From Chitinophagaceae bacterium UBA4407 (GTDB lineage Bacteria; Bacteroidota; Bacteroidia; Chitinophagales; Chitinophagaceae): a stretch of DNA of 39,371 nt. Under the pieces are notes generated by a model that searched no databases, was not told where the DNA came from, and was given only the letters and a program-made list of their open reading frames with translations. Positions 25,435 to 34,066 of the stretch are shown here, piece after piece; within the stretch, counting starts at the first letter, position 1; every line of letters begins with the position of its first letter. The DNA is taken from contig DGQT01000015.1 in assembly GCA_002390845.1 (NCBI GenBank), forward strand, positions 1-39,371, read 5' to 3'. The position numbers and the translations under genes were made by a program.

Positions 25435-26091
25435 TTATTTTTCTGTATGTTCATTTAACTCAGCTACACCGCCCGATACAGCGAATTTCATTGCTTCGGC
25501 TGAACTGATATTGTTGAGCAGTTTTATTTTTTCTTTTGGCACAAAATAGGTAACACCTGTAAGTGCATACGACAAGGGAATATACACCACCGAGTATCCG
25601 GCAAGTTCAAAATCATCTGCATCTTGCTTTGTTATAAAGCCGATGCGCCAGATATCGTTGGCGTCAACACTTACCAGAACGGGCTTATCGAATTTTCGTT
25701 TGTTGCCGGTGAATGCTTCCAGGAAATCTTTTACCGAAGTATAAATAAGTTTAATGCCGGGTGTGCGTTCCAGTAAACCATCCAGCAGGTCAACCAGGCG
25801 GCTCATTACGAACGAGGAAGAAACCCTACCTACCAGCATTACAATAAGCACCACTACAATAAAGCCGAGGCCCGGAAATTTACGGAGCTCGCCGCCGGTA
25901 CCGGCATCAAAAAGATGTGGGAAAAGCGAATACAGGATATTGGGGAGAATGCTATCCACCGTATTAAACAGCCAGATAACCGCATAGATGGTAATACCTA
26001 CAGGTGCAATAATTACAAGCCCCTGGAAAAAGTATTGCAACAGCTTTTTCCAGTGCAGCGATCTTTCTGTAGGGCGTTTTCCGTTAGTCAT
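25435..26091 (-). CDS. DUF502 family membrane protein
   Basis: 218 aa. Two membrane spans at about 18-40 (YFFQGLVIIAPVGITIYAVIW) and 72-95 (FPGLGFIVVVLIVMLVGRV). Family-typical sequence follows: RTPGIKLIYTSVKDFLEAF, KFDKPVLVSVDANDIWRIGFITKQD and the late segment YFVPKEKIKLLNNISSAEAMKFAVSGG. Function of the family is unknown; it is widely distributed. The N-terminus is basic and short (KRPTERSLHWKKLL), consistent with an inner-membrane protein. It is transcribed alone, with repeat copies on both sides. Confidence 0.9.
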   Translation of the reverse strand: MTNGKRPTERSLHWKKLLQYFFQGLVIIAPVGITIYAVIWLFNTVDSILPNILYSLFPHLFDAGTGGELRKFPGLGFIVVVLIVMLVGRVSSSFVMSRLVDLLDGLLERTPGIKLIYTSVKDFLEAFTGNKRKFDKPVLVSVDANDIWRIGFITKQDADDFELAGYSVVYIPLSYALTGVTYFVPKEKIKLLNNISSAEAMKFAVSGGVAELNEHTEK

Positions 26092-26175
26092 GTTGCTGTA
26101 TTTTGGAATAAAGTAAAGGATTATTTATGAGTGTGACTTAGAAGCTGTTCAAAAATGAATAAATGTAATACCAGC

Positions 26176-26235
26176 ATCGGTTTTCATGGCATCTTCGTTG
26201 CGTCGCAATCCATTCATCTGCTGTACAAATAGCAT
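26176..26235. repeat. Palindromic intergenic element, copy 10 (left-arm remnant)
   Basis: CATGGCATCTTCGTTGCGTCGCAA at about 26185-26208 (written as CATGGCATCTTC plus GTTGCGTCGCAA) matches the left extension and arm of copies 6 and 7. CTGTAC follows at a distance, and no right arm is visible. Confidence 0.6.
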
Positions 26236-26350
26236 CGTCCCGGTTCCCTTGCAGTGTTGCAAACTAAAATTCGATAGCCTCTTGGTTGCTGCAAAGGTGT
26301 ATACAGGCCAGTTGCAATATCAATAAATGAATTTCTAAAAAAAATCTGTC

Positions 26351-26387
26351 GGAAACTATTGTTGATAAAAAAGTTTCCATAGTTTTG
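26351..26387 (+). promoter_or_regulatory. Candidate promoter and TetR operator for the efflux operon
   Basis: TAGTTTTG at 26380-26387 fits the Bacteroidota -7 consensus TAnnTTTG. TTG at 26359-26361, 18 bases upstream, can serve as the -33 element. An inverted repeat GGAAACT (26351-26357) and AGTTTCC (26372-26378) overlaps this promoter, with centres 21 bases apart. This is where a repressor such as the TetR protein encoded 23 bases downstream would block transcription. The motif match is direct; the function is inferred. Confidence 0.5.
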
Positions 26388-26409
26388 CTGCCGCATAGAT
26401 AATCTTATT

Positions 26410-27039
26410 ATGGAAATGAAGGAAAGAATACAGCAAAAAGCAAGAGAACTCTTTATGCGCTATGGGTTTCGTTCGGTAACAATGGATGAAATTGCGGGGC
26501 AGCTTGGAATAAGTAAAAAGACGCTTTACCAGTTTTTTGAAGATAAGGACGCACTTGTAGAATCGGTGATGCAGGCTGAAATGAGCTATATGGAGGTTGA
26601 ATGCACCCGTCAAAACAATGAATCGGAAAATGCGATAGATGAAATTTTTAAGGATATGGACTGCATGGAAGCGGTGATGGATTCTATGAACCCACAAATT
26701 ATTTTTGACCTGGAAAAATTTTATCCCAAAACATTTGAAAAATTCAAGCGTCATAAAAATACCTTCATGCTTGATATGATAAAGAATAACCTGGAAAGAG
26801 GTATAAATGAAAAACTGTACAGGAGTGAAATAAATATTGATATTGTTGCCAAGTTCAGGCTGGAGAGTTCTTTTATTGTGTTTAGCCAGGATCTTTTTCC
26901 ATATGGCAAGTACAGTCTTTTAAAAGTTTCTTCAGAAATATATCATCACTACCTGCATGGTATTGCAACGGCAGAAGGAACGAAGTTTATTCAGAAATAT
27001 ATACAACAACGACAAAAAAATAAATTAACAGCAGTATGA
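26410..27039 (+). CDS. TetR/AcrR family transcriptional regulator
   Basis: 209 aa. The N-terminal helix-turn-helix is complete: IQQKARELFMRYGFRSVTMDEIAGQLGISKKTLYQFFEDKDALVESVM (about 7-54, shown here only as its landmarks RELFMRYGFRSVTMDEIA and GISKKTLYQFF). The C-terminal part is a divergent helical ligand domain. The gene overlaps the TolC gene by 4 bases (ATGA) and heads the efflux operon, so it is very likely the local repressor, acting on the promoter and inverted repeat just upstream. The inducer cannot be predicted. Confidence 0.93.
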   Translation: MEMKERIQQKARELFMRYGFRSVTMDEIAGQLGISKKTLYQFFEDKDALVESVMQAEMSYMEVECTRQNNESENAIDEIFKDMDCMEAVMDSMNPQIIFDLEKFYPKTFEKFKRHKNTFMLDMIKNNLERGINEKLYRSEINIDIVAKFRLESSFIVFSQDLFPYGKYSLLKVSSEIYHHYLHGIATAEGTKFIQKYIQQRQKNKLTAV

Positions 27040-28451
27040 ACCGCAGATATGGAATAATTATATCGTTTTTTTTACTGGCAATAAAGCTTGTAGCACAGCC
27101 TCCTCAAAAAACAACAGCACCCGAAAAGCACGAATTTTCTATACAGCAATGTGTTGATTATGGTACAGCCAATAACCTGCAGGTTAAAAATGCTTTGCTT
27201 GATGTGCAGATACAGGAGCAGACCAACAAGAATATTACAGCGCAGGCACTTCCACAGATTAATGGAAGCTTTGGTTCTACATTTTATCCGAATGTTGCGG
27301 TGCAGAGTTTCCCCAATTTTATTGCGGCAGCCACTTATGGTGTACTTGCACAGGAAGGAGTTAAAGACGGAAACGGAAATACAATTGTTTCACCAACAGA
27401 CTTTGGTTTTGTGCAGGCGGCATTCGGTACAAAGTGGAATGCATCTGCCGGCGTAACACTTACACAAATATTATTTGATGGTCAGGTTTTCGTGGGTTTA
27501 CAGGCAAGAAAAACATCTATAGACTTTCAGCAAAAAGCCGTAGAAGTTACCACAGAAAGTATAAAGGCAAATATCTATAAGGTATATTATCAGCTTGTTG
27601 TAAGCAATACACAAACAGATCAGTTAGATGCCAATATTGAACGGTTGGAAAAGCTGCTCCACGATACCAAGGAATTGTATAAAAATGGATTTACGGAAAA
27701 ACTGGATGTTGATAAAGCTACCGTACAATTGGTGAATCTGCAAACCGAAAGGGCTGCTGTGCAAAAAACAATAGACAATGGCTATCTCGGTTTGAAACTG
27801 CTTATTGGCATGCCTGTTAACGATACTTTGGTGCTTACCGATAAAATCACGGTCGATAAAATTAAAGAAGGTTTGCTGAACGATGGCGTATATCAATATA
27901 CAGACAGGCCCGATTATCAATACCTTTCTCTTGGTAAAAAATTGAACGAGTACAATATCAGGCGGTACAAATTAACAAAACTACCAACCGCCAATCTTAA
28001 TGCTGCTTACAGTAAAATAGCCCAGCGTAATGATTTTAGTTTCCTGGGCAAAGGAGACTGGTTCAGCAGTTCTTATATTGGATTAAGTGTTAATGTGCCC
28101 ATTTTTGCCGGTATGGCAAAAGATGCCAGCATACAAAAAGCGAAACTGGAACTAAAGCAAACAGAAAATCAGATTGACAATCTTAAGATATCGATTGACA
28201 ACGAAGTTGCGCAGGCTACGAACAATTTCCGGAATGCCATTAAAACGCTGGATTTTCAACAGCAAAATATTGAACTGGCAGGGAAGGTTTATGACCAGTC
28301 TAAGAAGAAGTATGAAATAGGTACGGGTTCCAACACAGAAATAACCAATGCACAAACAGATCTTAGGGTGGCACAAAGCAATTATGTTAATGCATTGTAT
28401 AATGCCATTATCGCAAAAATTGATTATTTGAAAGCCACCGGAAAACTATAA
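27036..28451 (+). CDS. TolC-family outer membrane efflux protein
   Basis: 471 aa. Signal peptide about 1-21 (IIISFFLLAIKLVAQ). FSIQQCVDYGTANNLQVKNALLDVQIQEQ is the usual first OEP helix (about 34-62; landmarks FSIQQCVDYGTANN). The second OEP repeat includes SIDNEVAQATNNFRNAIKTL and YEIGTGSNTEITNAQTDLRVAQ, the pair of long periplasmic helices. It forms the outer-membrane exit duct of the tripartite pump. Its start codon overlaps the TetR stop, and the adaptor gene follows after 27 bases. A 30-40 residue insert with FPNFIAAATYGVLAQEGV near 90-120 fits the extracellular or strand region. Confidence 0.93.
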   Translation: MNRRYGIIISFFLLAIKLVAQPPQKTTAPEKHEFSIQQCVDYGTANNLQVKNALLDVQIQEQTNKNITAQALPQINGSFGSTFYPNVAVQSFPNFIAAATYGVLAQEGVKDGNGNTIVSPTDFGFVQAAFGTKWNASAGVTLTQILFDGQVFVGLQARKTSIDFQQKAVEVTTESIKANIYKVYYQLVVSNTQTDQLDANIERLEKLLHDTKELYKNGFTEKLDVDKATVQLVNLQTERAAVQKTIDNGYLGLKLLIGMPVNDTLVLTDKITVDKIKEGLLNDGVYQYTDRPDYQYLSLGKKLNEYNIRRYKLTKLPTANLNAAYSKIAQRNDFSFLGKGDWFSSSYIGLSVNVPIFAGMAKDASIQKAKLELKQTENQIDNLKISIDNEVAQATNNFRNAIKTLDFQQQNIELAGKVYDQSKKKYEIGTGSNTEITNAQTDLRVAQSNYVNALYNAIIAKIDYLKATGKL

Positions 28452-28478
28452 TTAAAAACACTATTAAAGAATAAGAAT

Positions 28479-29648
28479 ATGCAAAAGATCGTAAACATTG
28501 TTTTATTTGGTTCAGCACTTTTTCTTGCATCGTGCGGTGCAAAAACTGATGCAACGAATGGCGGTGATCTTGCAGCAAAAAAAGCGCAACTGGAAGAACT
28601 GAAAAAGCAACAGCAGAAAATCGGAGATGATATTACAAAGCTGGAGACAGATATTGCCAAGCTCGACCCTTCATCAGCCAAAACAGAAAAAACAAAACTG
28701 GTTTCTGTTGATTCTGTTTCAACAGGAACTTTTATACATTATATAGACCTTCAAGGCCTGGTTGCTTCAGAAGATATTTCTTATGTTTCTCCACGTGGCC
28801 AGGGCGGCCTGGTTAAGCAGGTTTTTGTAAAGCAGGGCGAGCAGGTAAGAAAAGGTCAGCAGTTATTAAAGCTTGATGATGCCGTATATCTTAAAAATCT
28901 TCAACAGGCACAGACACAATTAACTTATGCCGAAGATTTATATCGCCGCCAAAAAAATCTTTGGGACCAGCAGATAGGAACAGAATTACAGTTGGTACAG
29001 GCAAAACAAAATGTAGACCAGATCAACGACCAGATTGCTACCATAAAAGAGCAATGGAGCATGACCAATATTTATGCTGATGTTTCAGGTGTAGCTGAGC
29101 AGGTAAATGTACGTGTAGGTGAATTTTTTGCAGGTGTAGTAGGACAAACCCCGCAGATCGCGATTGTAAATAATGACCGTTTAAAAGTACGTGTGCAGAT
29201 TCCTGAAAACTACGCAGACCGCATTAATACAGGAACCAAAATGATAGTAACATTTCCTGATGCAAATAAAACCATTAATACCACGGCTTCTGTTTCAGGA
29301 AAGGTGATTGACCCAAACAGCCGGTCATTTTATGTAGACGCGAAACTCCCGTCAGACAGGGATCTCAGGCCAAACCAGGTGGCGCTTGTTAAGTTGCAGG
29401 ATTATGTAGCAACCAATGCAATCACGATTCCTGTAAACACTTTACAAACCGATGAGAAAGGAAAATTTGTGCTGGTTGCAGCAAATGAAAATGGCAGATG
29501 GATCGCAAAGAAAAAAGCAGTTGAGATTGGTCAGTTGTACAGCAATCTAATAGAAATAAAAAGTGGTTTACAAAACGGTGATCAAATAATTACAGACGGT
29601 TACCAGGGTTTGTTTGACGGGCAGCCAATAACAGTTACTGCAAAATAG
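28479..29648 (+). CDS. RND efflux periplasmic adaptor (MFP/HlyD family), lipoprotein
   Basis: 389 aa. Lipobox LASC with Cys about residue 19. A coiled-coil segment (AAKKAQLEELKKQQQKIGDD) follows directly, which is longer than usual before the barrel domains. Lipoyl-like half-motifs are VKQVFVKQGEQVRKGQQLLKL and the returning NIYADVSGVAEQVNVRVGEF. An alpha-hairpin lies between them (LQQAQTQLTYAEDLYRRQ and onwards). Beta-barrel and membrane-proximal domains follow up to the end (GLQNGDQIITDGYQGLFDGQ). It links TolC to the RND pump. It is followed by repeat copy 11, which separates it from the pump gene. Confidence 0.93.
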   Translation: MQKIVNIVLFGSALFLASCGAKTDATNGGDLAAKKAQLEELKKQQQKIGDDITKLETDIAKLDPSSAKTEKTKLVSVDSVSTGTFIHYIDLQGLVASEDISYVSPRGQGGLVKQVFVKQGEQVRKGQQLLKLDDAVYLKNLQQAQTQLTYAEDLYRRQKNLWDQQIGTELQLVQAKQNVDQINDQIATIKEQWSMTNIYADVSGVAEQVNVRVGEFFAGVVGQTPQIAIVNNDRLKVRVQIPENYADRINTGTKMIVTFPDANKTINTTASVSGKVIDPNSRSFYVDAKLPSDRDLRPNQVALVKLQDYVATNAITIPVNTLQTDEKGKFVLVAANENGRWIAKKKAVEIGQLYSNLIEIKSGLQNGDQIITDGYQGLFDGQPITVTAK

Positions 29649-29661
29649 CCTGATAAGAATT

Positions 29662-29830
29662 TTTATGAGCCCTGCAGCAGAATATCTATGAGGCTTCTGT
29701 TGCGTCGCACACTTGTACTGGTGAATTGTGAGTGGTCAATGGTGAATAAGATAGGGATTTAAAGTTTTATTGACAATTCACCTTGACGATTTACATACCG
29801 AACGTACAAGTGAGTGACACAACCAGCGAT
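29662..29830. repeat. Palindromic intergenic element, copy 11 (complete), inside the efflux operon
   Basis: Left flank TTTTTATGAGCCC, then ATGAGGCTTC and arm TGTTGCGTCGCACACTTGTAC at 29698-29718 (20 of its bases from 29699). Four GTGAATN/GTCAATN-type heptamers are at 29721-29748, a reverse-oriented block of related units at about 29769-29796, and the right arm GTACAAGTGAGTGACACAAC at 29804-29823. The left arm has the CGTCGCAC form and the right arm the TGTCACTC form. It lies between the adaptor and the pump gene and ends 46 bases before the pump start. Confidence 0.85.
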
Positions 29831-29875
29831 GACCAAAGAACAGAGGATGATACCAAAATATTTCAAAAGCATTTT

Positions 29876-32800
29876 ATGAGCGCATTAGAAAATTTTACGG
29901 ACAAGTTTAAACAATTCAGGCCCACTACATGGAGTATTAATAATAAAACTTCTGTTTACCTGCTAATGCTCATTGTGAGCATTATTGGTGTTTACCAGTT
30001 TATTTCATTACCCAAAGAACAGTATCCTGATGTGGTAGTGCCGCAGATCTATGTACAAACGATTTATGTAGGCAACTCTCCAAAAGACATAGAGAACCTT
30101 GTGAGCCGGCCGATAGAAAAGCAGATCAAGAGCATTAGTGGTGTAAAAATCAATAAAGTTACCAGTACATCGCAGCAGGATTTTTCTGTAATCATTGTTG
30201 AGTTTGGTACGGATGTTAAATTAGATGAAGCCCTGCAGAAAGTAAAAGATGCGGTGGATAAATCGAAACAGGACCTGCCCAACGATCTTACACAACAGCC
30301 TTCGGTAATGGAAATCAGCACTTCTGATTATCCTATTATGTATGTGAATGTGAGTGGCAATTTCGACCTGATGCAGTTGAAAAAATATTCAGATGATATA
30401 CAAGACAGCCTTGAAAATATTTCGCAGATAAACCGTGTTGATGAAATTGGTGCGCCGGAAAGAGAGTTCCAGATAAATGTTGACAGAACACGCATGCAGG
30501 CTGCGGGTATTACTTATGATGATATTGCCAATGCAGTGTCTCGGGAAAACGTAGATATATCGGGCGGATTACTGCAGGTAGGAAATATGAAACGTAACCT
30601 TCAGTTAAAAGGGCAGTTTAAAACTTCTTTCGATATTGAAAAGGTTGTACTAAACAACATAAGAAGTTCACCGATTTATTTAAGAGATATTGCTACGATA
30701 AAAGATACAATAAAGCAAAGCGAAAGCTATGCACGGCTGAATGGTAACCCTGTTATTACATTAAGTATTCTTAAAAGGCCCGGCGAAAACTTAATTGAAA
30801 CATCAGATAAAGTAAAAGAAGTTGTAGAGCGGATGAAGGCGAATCAACTGCCTCCAAAGCTTGATGTTGTTGTTACCAGCGACCTGAGCAATGCAACCCG
30901 TACTTCTTTAAACGACCTCGTTAACTCAATCGTTATCGGTTTTATATTGGTGCTGGTGATACTTATGTTTTTTATGGGTGTGGTGAATGCCTTCTTTGTT
31001 GCATTGAGTGTGCCTTTGAGTGTGTTTGTTGCATTTATGTTTATGCCGGGGGCAGATGTAATTGTAGGTACTCATGTTACGCTAAACTTCATGGTATTAT
31101 TTGCCTTGTTATTTGCATTGGGAATAATAGTAGATGATGCTATTGTGGTAATTGAAAATACGCACAGGATCTTTTCGCAAAGTAAAGGCCGGTTGCGCTC
31201 AGATAAAGCAGCAATGATGGCTGCCGGGGAAGTTTTTGTTCCTGTACTTGCAGGAACGCTTACTACACTTGCGCCATTTTTTCCTTTATTGTTCTGGCCG
31301 GGTTTGATTGGTAAGTTTATGATCTATATTCCAACGATCCTGATCTTTACGTTGGTTGCATCGCTGATCGTTGCATTTATTATGAACCCCGTTTTTGCTG
31401 TTGACTTCATGAATCATGAGGATGGCGCGAAAGAATCAAAAACGGCAATATTTAAAAAGCCCGGATTGTGGATCGCTATTGTTCTCGGTATTATTCTTGA
31501 TCTTGGAGGAATGACCTTTTGGGGTAACCTTTTATTCACACTTGTTATCCTGTCGCTTTTCAACCGATTTGTATTGAATGATGCCATTAATGGTTTTCAG
31601 AAAAAAGCCTTGCCATGGATCATGGGGCATTACGAGTCATTGCTTCGCTGGGCGTTGAAGGGCTGGAGGCCAGTGTACCTGCTGATAAGTATGTTTGTTT
31701 TATTGATACTTTCTTTTGTACTTTTTTCAATTGTAAATCCTCCGATGGGATTGTTTCCAAAAGCAGACCCTAACCAAATCTATGTTTACTTAAAACTTCC
31801 GGTTGGAACCGATGTAGATTATACAGATTCTATTACCAATACCATAGAAGAAAAAGTAAACACTGTGCTTGGTATTGATAAGGCAGCTAAAAAAACAAAC
31901 CCGATTGTTGAAAGTGTTATCAGCAATGTTGCAAAAGGTGCAGGCGATCCTGCAACTGGTGATCAGAGCACCCATCCTGAATGGGGCCGTGTGCAGGTTT
32001 CATTTGTTGAATTTTCAAAACGTAATGGTATTAATTCAAGACCCTATCTGGATTCTATTCGTAATGCCATAAAAGGTATTCCGGGCGCAGAAATTTCTGT
32101 TGGCCAGGAACAGGGCGGCCCGCCAGAGGAGCCACCTGTTAACGTAGAAATTTCCAGCGACGATTTTGACGTGCTTACCAAAACAGCATCAGAATTTAAA
32201 TATTATCTTGACTCTCTGCAAATTCCGGGTATCGAGGAATTAAAGATGGACGTTGATCTTAGCAACCCTGAGATAACATTAAAGGTTGACAGGGAACGCT
32301 GCATGCGTGAAGGGCTTAGCAGTTACCAGGTTGGTGCCGAAATAAGAACAGCATTGTTTGGCAGGGAAGTTTCAAAAATAAAAGACGGCAAGGATGAATA
32401 CAAGATTCAGTTGCGTAACAATGAACTGCAGCGTAAAGACCTTACAGATCTTTTAAACATGTCTATTACTTTCCGCGATTTTGCAACGGGGGCAGTAAAA
32501 AATGTTCCCATAGCATCGCTGGTAAGTTTTGATTATGACAATACATTGGGCAGTGTTAAAAGAAAAAATTACAAACGGGTAATTACTGTACGTTCAAACC
32601 TGCTTACAGAATATCAAAGCAAACAAAGCGAGGTAAACCAGAAAATAGCCTCAGCCATACAGGCTTACAGCGTTAAGAAGGCAGACGGTGTTACCATACA
32701 GCAAACAGGCGCTAATGAGCAGATTGCCGAAACCATGAGTTTCCTTGTAAAGGCATTGGGTATTGCGTTTCTCTTAATATTACTGATACTTGTTATACAG

Positions 32801-33466
32801 TTTAATTCAATTAGCAAACCGGTTATTATTATTACAGAAATATTGTTCAGCATCATTGGTGTAATACTTGGGTTCTCTTTCACCGGTATGGAAATAAGTG
32901 TGGTAATGACGGGTATTGGTATTGTTGGTCTTGCGGGTATCGTGGTAAAAAATGGAATTCTTGTAATTGAATTTACCGATGAATTGCGTTCAAGAGGAAT
33001 GAAGACAAGAGATGCTGCGATAGAAGCAGGTAAAACGCGTATCATTCCCGTATTGCTAACTGCACTCGCAGCAATACTTGCATTGATACCCCTGGGTATC
33101 GGCTTCAACATTAATTTTATTACACTGTTCTCAGAATTAAACCCGCATATTTTCTTTGGTGGCGACAGTGCTTCGTTCTGGAAACCGCTTTCATGGACAA
33201 TTATCTTTGGCCTCGCCTTTGCGTTTTTTATGACGTTGTTTATGGTACCAAGTATGTATATTATTGCAGAACGTTTGCGCAGGCCAATGCGCCGCATGTA
33301 CGGTGGCAAATGGATAAGTTTTATGGGCATACCACCCCTCACTTTATTGTTTATTCCAATGGTTATCGTTACTTCGCTTTACCATCGGGTGGTAAGAAAA
33401 CGAAGAGCAAAAAAATTGCAGGGCAATAAGAATGTGAACGAAGCATTTATCGGAAGCTGGTTTTAA
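29876..33466 (+). CDS. RND-family efflux transporter permease (HAE1-like)
   Basis: 1196 aa from ATG 29876. Codons upstream in frame reach TTG 29783 but run through repeat copy 11, so they were rejected. Standard RND layout: first span after TTWSINNKTSVYLLMLIV, PEQYPDV-like segment (KEQYPDVVVPQIYVQTIY), porter domains, TM4 with FALGIIVDDAIVVIENTHR containing the paired Asp residues of proton transfer, a second half with TM10 GIVGLAGIVVKNGILVIEF, and a C-terminal span and basic tail. Between TM6 and TM7 there is an extra hydrophobic pair (LWIAIVLGIILDLGGMTFW and LLFTLVILSLFNRFVL), and the total is about 150 aa longer than AcrB. Proton-driven export of small toxic compounds is likely; substrate unknown. 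Confidence 0.93.
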   Translation: MSALENFTDKFKQFRPTTWSINNKTSVYLLMLIVSIIGVYQFISLPKEQYPDVVVPQIYVQTIYVGNSPKDIENLVSRPIEKQIKSISGVKINKVTSTSQQDFSVIIVEFGTDVKLDEALQKVKDAVDKSKQDLPNDLTQQPSVMEISTSDYPIMYVNVSGNFDLMQLKKYSDDIQDSLENISQINRVDEIGAPEREFQINVDRTRMQAAGITYDDIANAVSRENVDISGGLLQVGNMKRNLQLKGQFKTSFDIEKVVLNNIRSSPIYLRDIATIKDTIKQSESYARLNGNPVITLSILKRPGENLIETSDKVKEVVERMKANQLPPKLDVVVTSDLSNATRTSLNDLVNSIVIGFILVLVILMFFMGVVNAFFVALSVPLSVFVAFMFMPGADVIVGTHVTLNFMVLFALLFALGIIVDDAIVVIENTHRIFSQSKGRLRSDKAAMMAAGEVFVPVLAGTLTTLAPFFPLLFWPGLIGKFMIYIPTILIFTLVASLIVAFIMNPVFAVDFMNHEDGAKESKTAIFKKPGLWIAIVLGIILDLGGMTFWGNLLFTLVILSLFNRFVLNDAINGFQKKALPWIMGHYESLLRWALKGWRPVYLLISMFVLLILSFVLFSIVNPPMGLFPKADPNQIYVYLKLPVGTDVDYTDSITNTIEEKVNTVLGIDKAAKKTNPIVESVISNVAKGAGDPATGDQSTHPEWGRVQVSFVEFSKRNGINSRPYLDSIRNAIKGIPGAEISVGQEQGGPPEEPPVNVEISSDDFDVLTKTASEFKYYLDSLQIPGIEELKMDVDLSNPEITLKVDRERCMREGLSSYQVGAEIRTALFGREVSKIKDGKDEYKIQLRNNELQRKDLTDLLNMSITFRDFATGAVKNVPIASLVSFDYDNTLGSVKRKNYKRVITVRSNLLTEYQSKQSEVNQKIASAIQAYSVKKADGVTIQQTGANEQIAETMSFLVKALGIAFLLILLILVIQFNSISKPVIIITEILFSIIGVILGFSFTGMEISVVMTGIGIVGLAGIVVKNGILVIEFTDELRSRGMKTRDAAIEAGKTRIIPVLLTALAAILALIPLGIGFNINFITLFSELNPHIFFGGDSASFWKPLSWTIIFGLAFAFFMTLFMVPSMYIIAERLRRPMRRMYGGKWISFMGIPPLTLLFIPMVIVTSLYHRVVRKRRAKKLQGNKNVNEAFIGSWF

Positions 33467-33525
33467 ATAGCACTTTCTCAGCATAGTAAAATAAAAAACC
33501 CCCTGTGTAAGAACCATCATCATCG

Positions 33526-33572
33526 CCGTTCTGTATTGGCATACAAACCAACTGCAGAACGGTATTTTTTTT
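33526..33572 (+). terminator. Intrinsic terminator after the efflux operon
   Basis: CCGTTCTG (33526-33533) pairs with CAGAACGG (33555-33562). A loop of 21 bases lies between, and TATTTTTTTT follows the stem directly. The T-run merges into the left flank of repeat copy 12. Confidence 0.6.
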
Positions 33573-33797
33573 GAGCCGGGCTAAAGAATATGAATGAGGC
33601 TTTTGTTGCGTCGCACACTTGTACTGTTAGATACAAGTCAGCAAGTCAGGAGTCAGGAAGTCCGAAAGCAAAACCAGGAGCTTTACCTAAGTGTATTCTT
33701 CTTTTCTGACTTCCTGACTCCTGACTTTGCCGACTTCCTTGTTACTGTACAAGTGTGCGACGCAACAAAAGCTTCATGGATTTGATATGCCGGGTAC
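33566..33797. repeat. Palindromic intergenic element, copy 12 (best-preserved copy)
   Basis: Outer flank TTTTTTTGAGCCGGGC, then 31-base arms: 33594-33624 and its reverse complement at 33747-33777 with one mismatch, including GTTGCGTCGCACACTTGTAC and the GCTTTTG extension. The core has four GTCAGGA-type units (33637-33666, with single-base spacers). A second block of four related units runs in the opposite orientation (about 33700-33738), so the whole can fold as one long cruciform. The right flank is GCCGGGTACAAAAAAA. Confidence 0.9.
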
Positions 33798-33832
33798 AAA
33801 AAAATCTTCCCTTTAGTAAGAGAAGATTTTTG
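33798..33832 (-). terminator. Terminator of tRNA-Leu
   Basis: On the minus strand, AATCTTC pairs with GAAGATT, followed by a run of seven T. The hairpin lies directly beyond the tRNA 3' end. Confidence 0.6.
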
Positions 33833-33916
33833 TGCGGAAGAGGAGATTCGAACTCCCACGCCAGTTACAGCGCTACCACCTCAAAGTAGTGCGTCTACCA
33901 ATTTCGCCACCTCCGC
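33833..33916 (-). tRNA. tRNA-Leu (anticodon GAG)
   Basis: 84 bases on the minus strand folding as a class II tRNA. The acceptor is GCGGAGG with CTTCCGC and discriminator A; the D arm is GCGAAATTGGTAGACGC. The anticodon stem CTACT/GGTAG holds the loop TTGAGGT, giving anticodon GAG. A long variable arm CGCTGTAACTGGCGT and a T arm GGGAG-TTCGAAT-CTCCT complete it. It reads CUC and CUU codons. CCA is not encoded: the genomic sequence after the discriminator is CAA. It is followed by a hairpin with T-run. Confidence 0.95.
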
Positions 33917-34066
33917 ATCTTTGGGAATGCAAATGTATAGGTTTAGTTGAAATGTTGGAATATTGGCCCTTTGAAATATTTGGTTTACAAGTTGAAGAGC
34001 TGATTGGTTGACTGGTTAAAAAAGATTGCAATAACTTTTCAACGAATCAATCTGCCAATCAATACG

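Noticed and set aside
25224..25454. Minus-strand open frame of 76 codons upstream of FkbM
   Set aside because: It lies across repeat copy 9 and overlaps the DUF502 gene end; composition is not protein-like.
29783..29875. Longer N-terminus for the RND pump starting at TTG
   Set aside because: The stretch translates the right arm of repeat copy 11 and has no counterpart in RND pumps; ATG 29876 fits the family start.
32665..33342. Minus-strand open frame of 225 codons
   Set aside because: It is antisense to the conserved second half of the RND pump and has the low-complexity Ile/Thr/Ser composition of a shadow frame.
33594..33785. Open frame of 63 codons within repeat copy 12
   Set aside because: It simply reads through the palindromic element; related frames occur in other copies because of the shared repeat sequence.
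33566..33916. tRNA-Leu as an integration site of a mobile element
   Set aside because: No integrase gene or duplicated tRNA 3' end is present; the adjoining repeat has no sequence match to the tRNA.
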